From contig NW_027183507.1 in the NCBI RefSeq assembly GCF_041296385.1, positions 62,001 through 126,000 of the forward strand: a stretch of DNA of 64,000 nt. The letters run 5' to 3'. Numbering within the stretch: the first letter of the stretch is position 1; every line of letters begins with the position of its first letter. The notes beneath the pieces are model-generated. The model had not been told where the DNA came from and ran no database searches. It saw nothing but the letters and a program-made list of their open reading frames with translations. This document shows positions 42,426 through 55,808 of the stretch, piece by piece. A program made the translations under genes and the position numbers. This DNA comes from Aphelocoma coerulescens. Lineage: Eukaryota; Chordata; Aves; Passeriformes; Corvidae.

Positions 42426-44618
42426 ACAAAGGCTCTCCTGGGAGCCACGGGTCACAAAGCACCGTGGGCTCTGTGCAGCCCCGCTGTGTCACAATGGCCG
42501 CTGGCTTCCACGAGCCCCCGCAGTGTCCCAGTGGGCCCCGTAGCTTTAGGAGTGGGTGGCTGGGAGTTGGTGCCAGCGGCTGGGGGAGCAGCAGCAGGGA
42601 CTGTGTGTGGACAGTGCCATGGCCACTTGTGTGGCCACTGGTGTCTCTGTGCCAGGCACAGCCGTGGTGTGTAACACCGGCTCTGGGTCCTTTGGCTGTG
42701 CAGGTGGCAGTCACGGCCTGGAGCAGGGCTGCTCCCGGGGGACAGCCTGGGGCAGGAGGCTGCTGGAGATTCATTCCCCACACTCCTTGTCATGAGGTGC
42801 TCAGAGTGATTGGAAAGGCTGTTGGCAGCAGGCAGTTCTCTGGGTTCAAGCTGTGGAGCTGTCAGCGGGAATGCAAAGGCCAAGCTGGTGAGCCTTTTGT
42901 CCTGGTGCCTTTAGTGTGTGAGCAGTCCCTGGTGCCGTTGTCTTTGGATCCTGAGTGTGGGAGAGGCAAGGCTTAGGATGGTGCGTAGAGCTGAGAAGGA
43001 AAGTGCCGAGAGCAGCGTGTGTGCTGCTGCTTTGAGGGGTGCAGTTGAAGTTGTAGGCAGCAAGAGCTTTCTCAGCTGGCCCTTTTGTGAGCTCTGCTTT
43101 TGCCAGATGACTTCCATCTTACCCTCTTACCATCTTAGCCTCTCATTTTTGCATATCCCAAACCCCCTTCCAAACATCCAGCAGCTGCTTGTAAAGAAGA
43201 AGTCCTAGAACAAAAAGCCAGTGCTGCCTTTCATAGCCCCTTTGCTGTCTATGAAGTAGAGGAAAGAAGCTAGTGAGACGCACTTTCTTTCTCAACTCCA
43301 TAGAGCGCATCCTTCTCTCAAGGTGGCAGAGTCCTTGGCGGAAGTGAAGCATCTGCAGCTGCAGTTCAGACTGAGAGATGTGCCAGGACAGGAAACATTT
43401 GCTGACCTTCCCTGTTCCCTGTGCAACATGATTCTCGCATCCCAGTCACTTTCACATACCTTCGGTATCCCTGAGTCCAAGCAGCTAAAGCTCACAGAGA
43501 CAGAAGTGTCAGGAAGGAAAACGTTCCAAAAGCACCCCCTTCTCTTATCAGCATATAAATTGTGCACAACAGGCTGCGGCACCGAACCTTCCTTCTCAGA
43601 TAGACATGCCATCACACTTTTCACTCTTGCAGCTCGGTTGAAAAGCTCCAGCAGCTGCTCCCGCAATAGCAAAAGGTTCTAGAAGTGAAAGCCAGTTTGG
43701 GGCTGCACCTTCTCCTTGCCGCATGTAAGCCACACCAAACTCCCTGATGCACTCTGTCCTCCCCTTCTCAAAGGAGTAGACGGTGGCATCAGGACACACC
43801 TGTGTCCCAGCAGCTGGGTGCCCAGCCGGGAGCAGGAGCAGGGCTGGGGCTGCTCCCAAAGTTGCCCCGCCCCAATGCCAGAGCCGGACATATGCTGAGG
43901 GGGGGCTGGATCAGGCTTTATTGTCCAGCTGCATGCCAGGAGTGAGCACAAAATCTACCTGCATTCTCTGCAGCATGCCATCCTGGAGCAGAGCCATTGC
44001 CAAAGGAAGCCGTGAGCCCGTGCCAAGCCAGTGCCGGAGTGGGATCCTAGCAGCACCTGTGGAAGCCGGGAGAGAGGAGCCCACCTGGAGCAGGTTCGTG
44101 CAGGATTAATCATCCCGTGGCTTCCCACCAGGGTCCTGTTGCTTCCAAAAGGCCCCACAGTGTCACTGTGGCCCCTCGGTTCCACCAGGTTCCATAGCGT
44201 CACTGTGGTGCCCAGGGTTCCGTCAGCTTCGCCAGCATCCCCACAGTCTGCAGAGCTCCCCGAGCTTCTGTGGTGTCACAGTGGAGGCAGGGTTGCATCA
44301 GGTTCCATAGCATCAGCACGGTCTCCAGGGCTCCCAGAGGTTCTGTGGTGTCACAGTGGAGGCAGGGTTGCATCAGGTTCCATAGCATCACCACAGTCTC
44401 CAGGGCTCCCCGAGCTTCTGTGGTGTCACAGTGGAGGCAGGGTTGCATCAGGTTCCATAGCATCAGCACGGTCTCCAGGGCTCCCAGAGGTTCTGTGGTG
44501 TCACAGAGGAGGCAGGGTTGCATCAGGTTCCATAGCATCACCACGGTCTCCAGGGCTCCCCTGAGCTTCTGTGGTGGTGTCACAGAGGAGCCAGGCTTCC
44601 TTGTAGTTCCCCAGCATC
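42426..44618. repeat. Satellite monomer 12 (2193 bp)
   Basis: Minisatellite at 44266-44565 with four units, the third with CCCCGAGC. It carries CCCCGTAGCTTT, the marker that follows a short monomer, CCGTGAGCCC, and a private CCCACAGTCTGC just before the minisatellite. Confidence 0.95.
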
Positions 44619-46886
44619 ACAAAGGCTCTCCTGGGAGCCACGGGTCACAAAGCACCGTGGGCTCTGTGCAGCCCCGCTGTGTCACAATGGCCGCTGGCTT
44701 CCACGAGCCCCCGCAGTGTCCCAGTGGGCCCCGTAGCTTTAGGAGTGGGTGGCTGGGAGTTGGTGCCAGCGGCTGGGGGAGCAGCAGCAGGGACTGTGTG
44801 TGGACAGTGCCATGGCCACTTGTGTGGCCACTGGTGTCTCTGTGCCAGGCACAGCCGTGGTGTGTAACACCGGCTCTGGGTCCTTTGGCTGTGCAGGTGG
44901 CAGTCACGGCCTGGAGCAGGGCTGCTCCCGGGGGACAGCCTGGGGCAGGAGGCTGCTGGAGATTCATTCCCCACACTCCTTGTCATGAGGTGCTCAGAGT
45001 GATTGGAAAGGCTGTTGGCAGCAGGCAGTTCTCTGGGTTCAAGCTGTGGAGCTGTCAGCGGGAATGCAAAGGCCAAGCTGGTGAGCCTTTTGTCCTGGTG
45101 CCTTTAGTGTGTGAGCAGTCCCTGGTGCCGTTGTCTTTGGATCCTGAGTGTGGGAGAGGCAAGGCTTAGGATGGTGCGTAGAGCTGAGAAGGAAAGTGCC
45201 GAGAGCAGCGTGTGTGCTGCTGCTTTGAGGGGTGCAGTTGAAGTTGTAGGCAGCAAGAGCTTTCTCAGCTGGCCCTTTTGTGAGCTCTGCTTTTGCCAGA
45301 TGACTTCCATCTTACCCTCTTACCATCTTAGCCTCTCATTTTTGCATATCCCAAACCCCCTTCCAAACATCCAGCAGCTGCTTGTAAAGAAGAAGTCCTA
45401 GAACAAAAAGCCAGTGCTGCCTTTCATAGCCCCTTTGCTGTCTATGAAGTAGAGGAAAGAAGCTAGTGAGACGCACTTTCTTTCTCAACTCCATAGAGCG
45501 CATCCTTCTCTCAAGGTGGCGGAGTCCTTGGCGGAAGTGAAGCATCTGCAGCTGCAGTTCAGACTGAGAGATGTGCCAGGACAGGAAACATTTGCTGACC
45601 TTCCCTGTTCCCTGTGCAACATGATTCTCGCATCCCAGTCACTTTCACACACCTTCGGTATCCCTGAGTCCAAGCAGCTAAAGCTCACAGAGACAGAAGT
45701 GTCAGGAAGGAAAACGTTCCAAAAGCACCCCCTTCTCTTATCAGCATATAAATTGTGCACAACAGGCTGCGGCACCGAACCTTCCTTCTCAGATAGACAT
45801 GCCATCACACTTTTCACTCTTGCAGCTCGGTTGAAAAGCTCCAGCAGCTGCTCCCGCAATAGCAAAAGGTTCTAGAAGTGAAAGCCAGTTTGGGGCTGCA
45901 CCTTCTCCTTGCCGCATGTAAGCCACACCAAACTCCCTGATGCACTCTGTCCTCCCCTTCTCAAAGGAGTAGACGGTGGCATCAGGACACACCTGTGTCC
46001 CAGCAGCTGGGTGCCCAGCCGGGAGCAGGAGCAGGGCTGGGGCTGCTCCCAAAGTTGCCCCGCCCCAATGCCAGAGCCGGACATATGCTGAGGGGGGGCT
46101 GGATCAGGCTTTATTGTCCAGCTGCATGCCAGGAGTGAGCACAAAATCTACCTGCATTCTCTGCAGCATGCCATCCTGGAGCAGAGCCATTGCCAAAGGA
46201 AGCCGTGAGCCCGTGCCAAGCCAGTGCCGGAGTGGGATCCTAGCAGCACCTGTGGAAGCCGGGAGAGAGGAGCCCACCTGGAGCAGGTTCGTGCAGGATT
46301 AATCATCCCGTGGCTTCCCACCAGGGTCCTGTTGCTTCCAAAAGGCCCCACAGTGTCACTGTGGCCCCTCGGTTCCACCAGGTTCCATAGCGTCACTGTG
46401 GTGCCCAGGGTTCCGTCAGCTTCGCCAGCATCCCCACGGTCTGCAGAGCTCCCCGAGCTTCTGTGGTGTCACAGTGGAGGCAGGGTTGCATCAGGTTCCA
46501 TAGCATCAGCACGGTCTCCAGGGCTCCCAGAGGTTCTGTGGTGTCACAGTGGAGGCAGGGTTGCATCAGGTTCCATAGCATCACCACAGTCTCCAGGGCT
46601 CCCTGAGCTTCTGTGGTGTCACAGTGGAGGCAGGGTTGCATCAGGTTCCATAGCATCAGCACGGTCTCCAGGGCTCCCAGAGGTTCTGTGGTGTCACAGA
46701 GGAGGCAGGGTTGCATCAGGTTCCATAGCATCACCACGGTCTCCAGGGCTCCAAGAGCTTCTGTGGTGTCACAGAGGAGGCAGGGTTGCATCAGGTTCAA
46801 TAGCATCAGCACGGTCTCCAGGGCTCCCCTGAGCTTCTGTGGTGGTGTCACAGAGGAGCCAGGCTTCCTTGTAGTTCCCCAGCATC
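44619..46886. repeat. Satellite monomer 13 (2268 bp)
   Basis: Minisatellite at 46459-46833 with five units. It carries CCCCGTAGCTTT, GGTGGCGGAGTCC (G; shared only with monomer 17) and TCACACACCTTC (shared with monomers 3 and 17). Confidence 0.95.
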
Positions 46887-49079
46887 ACAAAGGCTCTCCT
46901 GGGAGCCACGGGTCACAAAGCACCGTGGGCTCTGTGCAGCCCCGCTGTGTCACAATGGCCGCTGGCTTCCACGAGCCCCCGCAGTGTCCCAGTGGGCCCC
47001 GTGGCTTTAGGAGTGGGTGGCTGGGAGTTGGTGCCAGCGGCTGGGGGAGCAGCAGCAGGGACTGTGTGTGGACAGTGCCATGGCCACTTGTGTGGCCACT
47101 GGTGTCTCTGTGCCAGGCACAGCCGTGGTGTGTAACACCGGCTCTGGGTCCTTTGGCTGTGCAGGTGGCAGTCACGGCCTGGAGCAGGGCTGCTCCCGGG
47201 GGACAGCCTGGGGCAGGAGGCTGCTGGAGATTCATTCCCCACACTCCTTGTCATGAGGTGCTCAGAGTGATTGGAAAGGCTGTTGGCAGCAGGCAGTTCT
47301 CTGGGTTCAAGCTGTGGAGCTGTCAGCGGGAATGCAAAGGCCAAGCTGGTGAGCCTTTTGTCCTGGTGCCTTTAGTGTGTGAGCAGTCCCTGGTGCCGTT
47401 GTCTTTGGATCCTGAGTGTGGGAGAGGCAAGGCTTAGGATGGTGCGTAGAGCTGAGAAGGAAAGTGCCGAGAGCAGCGTGTGTGCTGCTGCTTTGAGGGG
47501 TGCAGTTGAAGTTGTAGGCAGCAAGAGCTTTCTCAGCTGGCCCTTTTGTGAGCTCTGCTTTTGCCAGATGACTTCCATCTTACCCTCTTACCATCTTAGC
47601 CTCTCATTTTTGCATATCCCAAACCCCCTTCCAAACATCCAGCAGCTGCTTGTAAAGAAGAAGTCCTAGAACAAAAAGCCAGTGCTGCCTTTCATAGCCC
47701 CTTTGCTGTCTATGAAGTAGAGGAAAGAAGCTAGTGAGACGCACTTTCTTTCTCAACTCCATAGAGCGCATCCTTCTCTCAAGGTGGCAGAGTCCTTGGC
47801 GGAAGTGAAGCATCTGCAGCTGCAGTTCAGACTGAGAGATGTGCCAGGACAGGAAACATTTGCTGACCTTCCCTGTTCCCTGTGCAACATGATTCTCGCA
47901 TCCCAGTCACTTTCACATACCTTCGGTATCCCTGAGTCCAAGCAGCTAAAGCTCACAGAGACAGAAGTGTCAGGAAGGAAAACGTTCCAAAAGCACCCCC
48001 TTCTCTTATCAGCATATAAATTGTGCACAACAGGCTGCGGCACCGAACCTTCCTTCTCAGATAGACATGCCATCACACTTTTCACTCTTGCAGCTCGGTT
48101 GAAAAGCTCCAGCAGCTGCTCCCGCAATAGCAAAAGGTTCTAGAAGTGAAAGCCAGTTTGGGGCTGCACCTTCTCCTTGCCGCATGTAAGCCACACCAAA
48201 CTCCCTGATGCACTCTGTCCTCCCCTTCTCAAAGGAGTAGACGGTGGCATCAGGACACACCTGTGTCCCAGCAGCTGGGTGCCCAGCCGGGAGCAGGAGC
48301 AGGGCTGGGGCTGCTCCCAAAGTTGCCCCGCCCCAATGCCAGAGCCGGACATATGCTGAGGGGGGGCTGGATCAGGCTTTATTGTCCAGCTGCATGCCAG
48401 GAGTGAGCACAAAATCTACCTGCATTCTCTGCAGCATGCCATCCTGGAGCAGAGCCATTGCCAAAGGAAGCCGTGAGCCCGTGCCAAGCCAGTGCCGGAG
48501 TGGGATCCTAGCAGCACCTGTGGAAGCCGGGAGAGAGGAGCCCACCTGGAGCAGGTTCGTGCAGGATTAATCATCCCGTGGCTTCCCACCAGGGTCCTGT
48601 TGCTTCCAAAAGGCCCCACAGTGTCACTGTGGCCCCTCGGTTCCACCAGGTTCCATAGCGTCACTGTGGTGCCCAGGGTTCCGTCAGCTTCGCCAGCATC
48701 CCCACGGTCTGCAGAGCTCCCCGAGCTTCTGTGGTGTCACAGTGGAGGCAGGGTTGCATCAGGTTCCATAGCATCAGCACGGTCTCCAGGGCTCCCAGAG
48801 GTTCTGTGGTGTCACAGTGGAGGCAGGGTTGCATCAGGTTCCATAGCATCACCACAGTCTCCAGGGCTCCCTGAGCTTCTGTGGTGTCACAGTGGAGGCA
48901 GGGTTGCATCAGGTTCCATAGCATCAGCACGGTCTCCAGGGCTCCCAGAGGTTCTGTGGTGTCACAGAGGAGGCAGGGTTGCATCAGGTTCCATAGCATC
49001 ACCACGGTCTCCAGGGCTCCCCTGAGCTTCTGTGGTGGTGTCACAGAGGAGCCAGGCTTCCTTGTAGTTCCCCAGCATC
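46887..49079. repeat. Satellite monomer 14 (2193 bp)
   Basis: Minisatellite at 48727-49026 with four units. It starts the second copy of the trimer, 6654 bp after monomer 11, but has CCGTGAGCCC where monomer 11 has CCGTCAGCCC. Confidence 0.95.
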
Positions 49080-51272
49080 ACAAAGGCTCTCCTGGGAGCC
49101 ACGGGTCACAAAGCACCGTGGGCTCTGTGCAGCCCCGCTGTGTCACAATGGCCGCTGGCTTCCACGAGCCCCCGCAGTGTCCCAGTGGGCCCCGTAGCTT
49201 TAGGAGTGGGTGGCTGGGAGTTGGTGCCAGCGGCTGGGGGAGCAGCAGCAGGGACTGTGTGTGGACAGTGCCATGGCCACTTGTGTGGCCACTGGTGTCT
49301 CTGTGCCAGGCACAGCCGTGGTGTGTAACACCGGCTCTGGGTCCTTTGGCTGTGCAGGTGGCAGTCACGGCCTGGAGCAGGGCTGCTCCCGGGGGACAGC
49401 CTGGGGCAGGAGGCTGCTGGAGATTCATTCCCCACACTCCTTGTCATGAGGTGCTCAGAGTGATTGGAAAGGCTGTTGGCAGCAGGCAGTTCTCTGGGTT
49501 CAAGCTGTGGAGCTGTCAGCGGGAATGCAAAGGCCAAGCTGGTGAGCCTTTTGTCCTGGTGCCTTTAGTGTGTGAGCAGTCCCTGGTGCCGTTGTCTTTG
49601 GATCCTGAGTGTGGGAGAGGCAAGGCTTAGGATGGTGCGTAGAGCTGAGAAGGAAAGTGCCGAGAGCAGCGTGTGTGCTGCTGCTTTGAGGGGTGCAGTT
49701 GAAGTTGTAGGCAGCAAGAGCTTTCTCAGCTGGCCCTTTTGTGAGCTCTGCTTTTGCCAGATGACTTCCATCTTACCCTCTTACCATCTTAGCCTCTCAT
49801 TTTTGCATATCCCAAACCCTCTTCCAAACATCCAGCAGCTGCTTGTAAAGAAGAAGTCCTAGAACAAAAAGCCAGTGCTGCCTTTCATAGCCCCTTTGCT
49901 GTCTATGAAGTAGAGGAAAGAAGCTAGTGAGACGCACTTTCTTTCTCAACTCCATAGAGCGCATCCTTCTCTCAAGGTGGCAGAGTCCTTGGCGGAAGTG
50001 AAGCATCTGCAGCTGCAGTTCAGACTGAGAGATGTGCCAGGACAGGAAACATTTGCTGACCTTCCCTGTTCCCTGTGCAACATGATTCTCGCATCCCAGT
50101 CACTTTCACATACCTTCGGTATCCCTGAGTCCAAGCAGCTAAAGCTCACAGAGACAGAAGTGTCAGGAAGGAAAACGTTCCAAAAGCACCCCCTTCTCTT
50201 ATCAGCATATAAATTGTGCACAACAGGCTGCGGCACCGAACCTTCCTTCTCAGATAGACATGCCATCACACTTTTCACTCTTGCAGCTCGGTTGAAAAGC
50301 TCCAGCAGCTGCTCCCGCAATAGCAAAAGGTTCTAGAAGTGAAAGCCAGTTTGGGGCTGCACCTTCTCCTTGCCGCATGTAAGCCACACCAAACTCCCTG
50401 ATGCACTCTGTCCTCCCCTTCTCAAAGGAGTAGACGGTGGCATCAGGACACACCTGTGTCCCAGCAGCTGGGTGCCCAGCCGGGAGCAGGAGCAGGGCTG
50501 GGGCTGCTCCCAAAGTTGCCCCGCCCCAATGCCAGAGCCGGACATATGCTGAGGGGGGGCTGGATCAGGCTTTATTGTCCAGCTGCATGCCAGGAGTGAG
50601 CACAAAATCTACCTGCATTCTCTGCAGCATGCCATCCTGGAGCAGAGCCATTGCCAAAGGAAGCCGTGAGCCCGTGCCAAGCCAGTGCCGGAGTGGGATC
50701 CTAGCAGCACCTGTGGAAGCCGGGAGAGAGGAGCCCACCTGGAGCAGGTTCGTGCAGGATTAATCATCCCGTGGCTTCCCACCAGGGTCCTGTTGCTTCC
50801 AAAAGGCCCCACAGTGTCACTGTGGCCCCTCGGTTCCACCAGGTTCCATAGCGTCACTGTGGTGCCCAGGGTTCCGTCAGCTTCGCCAGCATCCCCACGG
50901 TCTGCAGAGCTCCCCGAGCTTCTGTGGTGTCACAGTGGAGGCAGGGTTGCATCAGGTTCCATAGCATCAGCACGGTCTCCAGGGCTCCCAGAGGTTCTGT
51001 GGTGTCACAGTGGAGGCAGGGTTGCATCAGGTTCCATAGCATCACCACAGTCTCCAGGGCTCCCCGAGCTTCTGTGGTGTCACAGTGGAGGCAGGGTTGC
51101 ATCAGGTTCCATAGCATCAGCACGGTCTCCAGGGCTCCCAGAGGTTCTGTGGTGTCACAGAGGAGGCAGGGTTGCATCAGGTTCCATAGCATCACCACGG
51201 TCTCCAGGGCTCCCCTGAGCTTCTGTGGTGGTGTCACAGAGGAGCCAGGCTTCCTTGTAGTTCCCCAGCATC
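49080..51272. repeat. Satellite monomer 15 (2193 bp)
   Basis: Minisatellite at 50920-51219 with four units, the third with CCCCGAGC as in monomer 12. It carries CCCCGTAGCTTT and AACCCTCTTCC (also in monomers 2 and 16). Confidence 0.95.
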
Positions 51273-53540
51273 ACAAAGGCTCTCCTGGGAGCCACGGGTC
51301 ACAAAGCACCGTGGGCTCTGTGCAGCCCCGCTGTGTCACAATGGCCGTTGGCTTCCACGAGCCCCCGCAGTGTCCCAGTGGGCCCCGTAGCTTTAGGAGT
51401 GGGTGGCTGGGAGTTGGTGCCAGCGGCTGGGGGAGCAGCAGCAGGGACTGTGTGTGGACAGTGCCATGGCCACTTGTGTGGCCACTGGTGTCTCTGTGCC
51501 AGGCACAGCCGTGGTGTGTAACACCGGCTCTGGGTCCTTTGGCTGTGCAGGTGGCAGTCACGGCCTGGAGCAGGGCTGCTCCCGGGGGACAGCCTGGGGC
51601 AGGAGGCTGCTGGAGATTCATTCCCCACACTCCTTGTCATGAGGTGCTCAGAGTGATTGGAAAGGCTGTTGGCAGCAGGCAGTTCTCTGGGTTCAAGCTG
51701 TGGAGCTGTCAGCGGGAATGCAAAGGCCAAGCTGGTGAGCCTTTTGTCCTGGTGCCTTTAGTGTGTGAGCAGTCCCTGGTGCCGTTGTCTTTGGATCCTG
51801 AGTGTGGGAGAGGCAAGGCTTAGGATGGTGCGTAGAGCTGAGAAGGAAAGTGCCGAGAGCAGCGTGTGTGCTGCTGCTTTGAGGGGTGCAGTTGAAGTTG
51901 TAGGCAGCAAGAGCTTTCTCAGCTGGCCCTTTTGTGAGCTCTGCTTTTGCCAGATGACTTCCATCTTACCCTCTTACCATCTTAGCCTCTCATTTTTGCA
52001 TATCCCAAACCCTCTTCCAAACATCCAGCAGCTGCTTGTAAAGAAGAAGTCCTAGAACAAAAAGCCAGTGCTGCCTTTCATAGCCCCTTTGCTGTCTATG
52101 AAGTAGAGGAAAGAAGCTAGTGAGACGCACTTTCTTTCTCAACTCCATAGAGCGCATCCTTCTCTCAAGGTGGCAGAGTCCTTGGCGGAAGTGAAGCATC
52201 TGCAGCTGCAGTTCAGACTGAGAGATGTGCCAGGACAGGAAACATTTGCTGACCTTCCCTGTTCCCTGTGCAACATGATTCTCGCATCCCAGTCACTTTC
52301 ACATACCTTCGGTATCCCTGAGTCCAAGCAGCTAAAGCTCACAGAGACAGAAGTGTCAGGAAGGAAAACGTTCCAAAAGCACCCCCTTCTCTTATCAGCA
52401 TATAAATTGTGCACAACAGGCTGCGGCACCGAACCTTCCTTCTCAGATAGACATGCCATCACACTTTTCACTCTTGCAGCTCGGTTGAAAAGCTCCAGCA
52501 GCTGCTCCCGCAATAGCAAAAGGTTCTAGAAGTGAAAGCCAGTTTGGGGCTGCACCTTCTCCTTGCCGCATGTAAGCCACACCAAACTCCCTGATGCACT
52601 CTGTCCTCCCCTTCTCAAAGGAGTAGACGGTGGCATCAGGACACACCTGTGTCCCAGCAGCTGGGTGCCCAGCCGGGAGCAGGAGCAGGGCTGGGGCTGC
52701 TCCCAAAGTTGCCCCGCCTCAATGCCAGAGCCGGACATATGCTGAGGGGGGGCTGGATCAGGCTTTATTGTCCAGCTGCATGCCAGGAGTGAGCACAAAA
52801 TCTACCTGCATTCTCTGCAGCATGCCATCCTGGAGCAGAGCCATTGCCAAAGGAAGCCGTCAGCCCGTGCCAAGCCAGTGCCGGAGTGGGATCCTAGCAG
52901 CACCTGTGGAAGCCGGGAGAGAGGAGCCCACCTGGAGCAGGTTCGTGCAGGATTAATCATCCCGTGGCTTCCCACCAGGGTCCTGTTGCTTCCAAAAGGC
53001 CCCACAGTGTCACTGTGGCCCCTCGGTTCCACCAGGTTCCATAGCGTCACTGTGGTGCCCAGGGTTCCGTCAGCTTCGCCAGCATCCCCACGGTCTGCAG
53101 AGCTCCCCGAGCTTCTGTGGTGTCACAGTGGAGGCAGGGTTGCATCAGGTTCCATAGCATCAGCACGGTCTCCAGGGCTCCCAGAGGTTCTGTGGTGTCA
53201 CAGTGGAGGCAGGGTTGCATCAGGTTCCATAGCATCACCACAGTCTCCAGGGCTCCCTGAGCTTCTGTGGTGTCACAGTGGAGGCAGGGTTGCATCAGGT
53301 TCCATAGCATCAGCACGGTCTCCAGGGCTCCCAGAGGTTCTGTGGTGTCACAGAGGAGGCAGGGTTGCATCAGGTTCCATAGCATCACCACGGTCTCCAG
53401 GGCTCCAAGAGCTTCTGTGGTGTCACAGAGGAGGCAGGGTTGCATCAGGTTCAATAGCATCAGCACGGTCTCCAGGGCTCCCCTGAGCTTCTGTGGTGGT
53501 GTCACAGAGGAGCCAGGCTTCCTTGTAGTTCCCCAGCATC
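51273..53540. repeat. Satellite monomer 16 (2268 bp)
   Basis: Minisatellite at 53113-53487 with five units. It carries CCCCGTAGCTTT and AACCCTCTTCC, and private changes ATGGCCGTTGGC and CCCCGCCTCAATG. Confidence 0.95.
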
Positions 53541-55808
53541 ACAAAGGCTCTCCTGGGAGCCACGGGTCACAAAGCACCGTGGGCTCTGTGCAGCCCCGCT
53601 GTGTCACAATGGCCGCTGGCTTCCACGAGCCCCCGCAGTGTCCCAGTGGGCCCCGTGGCTTTAGGAGTGGGTGGCTGGGAGTTGGTGCCAGCGGCTGGGG
53701 GAGCAGCAGCAGGGACTGTGTGTGGACAGTGCCATGGCCACTTGTGTGGCCACTGGTGTCTCTGTGCCAGGCACAGCCGTGGTGTGTAACACCGGCTCTG
53801 GGTCCTTTGGCTGTGCAGGTGGCAGTCACGGCCTGGAGCAGGGCTGCTCCCGGGGGACAGCCTGGGGCAGGAGGCTGCTGGAGATTCATTCCCCACACTC
53901 CTTGTCATGAGGTGCTCAGAGTGATTGGAAAGGCTGTTGGCAGCAGGCAGTTCTCTGGGTTCAAGCTGTGGAGCTGTCAGCGGGAATGCAAAGGCCAAGC
54001 TGGTGAGCCTTTTGTCCTGGTGCCTTTAGTGTGTGAGCAGTCCCTGGTGCCGTTGTCTTTGGATCCTGAGTGTGGGAGAGGCAAGGCTTAGGATGGTGCG
54101 TAGAGCTGAGAAGGAAAGTGCCGAGAGCAGCGTGTGTGCTGCTGCTTTGAGGGGTGCAGTTGAAGTTGTAGGCAGCAAGAGCTTTCTCAGCTGGCCCTTT
54201 TGTGAGCTCTGCTTTTGCCAGATGACTTCCATCTTACCCTCTTACCATCTTAGCCTCTCATTTTTGCATATCCCAAACCCCCTTCCAAACATCCAGCAGC
54301 TGCTTGTAAAGAAGAAGTCCTAGAACAAAAAGCCAGTGCTGCCTTTCATAGCCCCTTTGCTGTCTATGAAGTAGAGGAAAGAAGCTAGTGAGACGCACTT
54401 TCTTTCTCAACTCCATAGAGCGCATCCTTCTCTCAAGGTGGCGGAGTCCTTGGCGGAAGTGAAGCATCTGCAGCTGCAGTTCAGACTGAGAGATGTGCCA
54501 GGACAGGAAACATTTGCTGACCTTCCCTGTTCCCTGTGCAACATGATTCTCGCATCCCAGTCACTTTCACACACCTTCGGTATCCCTGAGTCCAAGCAGC
54601 TAAAGCTCACAGAGACAGAAGTGTCAGGAAGGAAAACGTTCCAAAAGCACCCCCTTCTCTTATCAGCATATAAATTGTGCACAACAGGCTGCGGCACCGA
54701 ACCTTCCTTCTCAGATAGACATGCCATCACACTTTTCACTCTTGCAGCTCGGTTGAAAAGCTCCAGCAGCTGCTCCCGCAATAGCAAAAGGTTCTAGAAG
54801 TGAAAGCCAGTTTGGGGCTGCACCTTCTCCTTGCCGCATGTAAGCCACACCAAACTCCCTGATGCACTCTGTCCTCCCCTTCTCAAAGGAGTAGACGGTG
54901 GCATCAGGACACACCTGTGTCCCAGCAGCTGGGTGCCCAGCCGGGAGCAGGAGCAGGGCTGGGGCTGCTCCCAAAGTTGCCCCGCCCCAATGCCAGAGCC
55001 GGACATATGCTGAGGGGGGGCTGGATCAGGCTTTATTGTCCAGCTGCATGCCAGGAGTGAGCACAAAATCTACCTGCATTCTCTGCAGCATGCCATCCTG
55101 GAGCAGAGCCATTGCCAAAGGAAGCCGTGAGCCCGTGCCAAGCCAGTGCCGGAGTGGGATCCTAGCAGCACCTGTGGAAGCCGGGAGAGAGGAGCCCACC
55201 TGGAGCAGGTTCGTGCAGGATTAATCATCCCGTGGCTTCCCACCAGGGTCCTGTTGCTTCCAAAAGGCCCCACAGTGTCACTGTGGCCCCTCGGTTCCAC
55301 CAGGTTCCATAGCGTCACTGTGGTGCCCAGGGTTCCGTCAGCTTCGCCAGCATCCCCACGGTCTGCAGAGCTCCCCGAGCTTCTGTGGTGTCACAGTGGA
55401 GGCAGGGTTGCATCAGGTTCCATAGCATCAGCACGGTCTCCAGGGCTCCCAGAGGTTCTGTGGTGTCACAGTGGAGGCAGGGTTGCATCAGGTTCCATAG
55501 CATCACCACAGTCTCCAGGGCTCCCTGAGCTTCTGTGGTGTCACAGTGGAGGCAGGGTTGCATCAGGTTCCATAGCATCAGCACGGTCTCCAGGGCTCCC
55601 AGAGGTTCTGTGGTGTCACAGAGGAGGCAGGGTTGCATCAGGTTCCATAGCATCACCACGGTCTCCAGGGCTCCAAGAGCTTCTGTGGTGTCACAGAGGA
55701 GGCAGGGTTGCATCAGGTTCAATAGCATCAGCACGGTCTCCAGGGCTCCCCTGAGCTTCTGTGGTGGTGTCACAGAGGAGCCAGGCTTCCTTGTAGTTCC
55801 CCAGCATC
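53541..55808. repeat. Satellite monomer 17 (2268 bp)
   Basis: Minisatellite at 55381-55755 with five units. It shares GGTGGCGGAGTCC and TCACACACCTTC with monomer 13, 8922 bp away. Confidence 0.95.
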
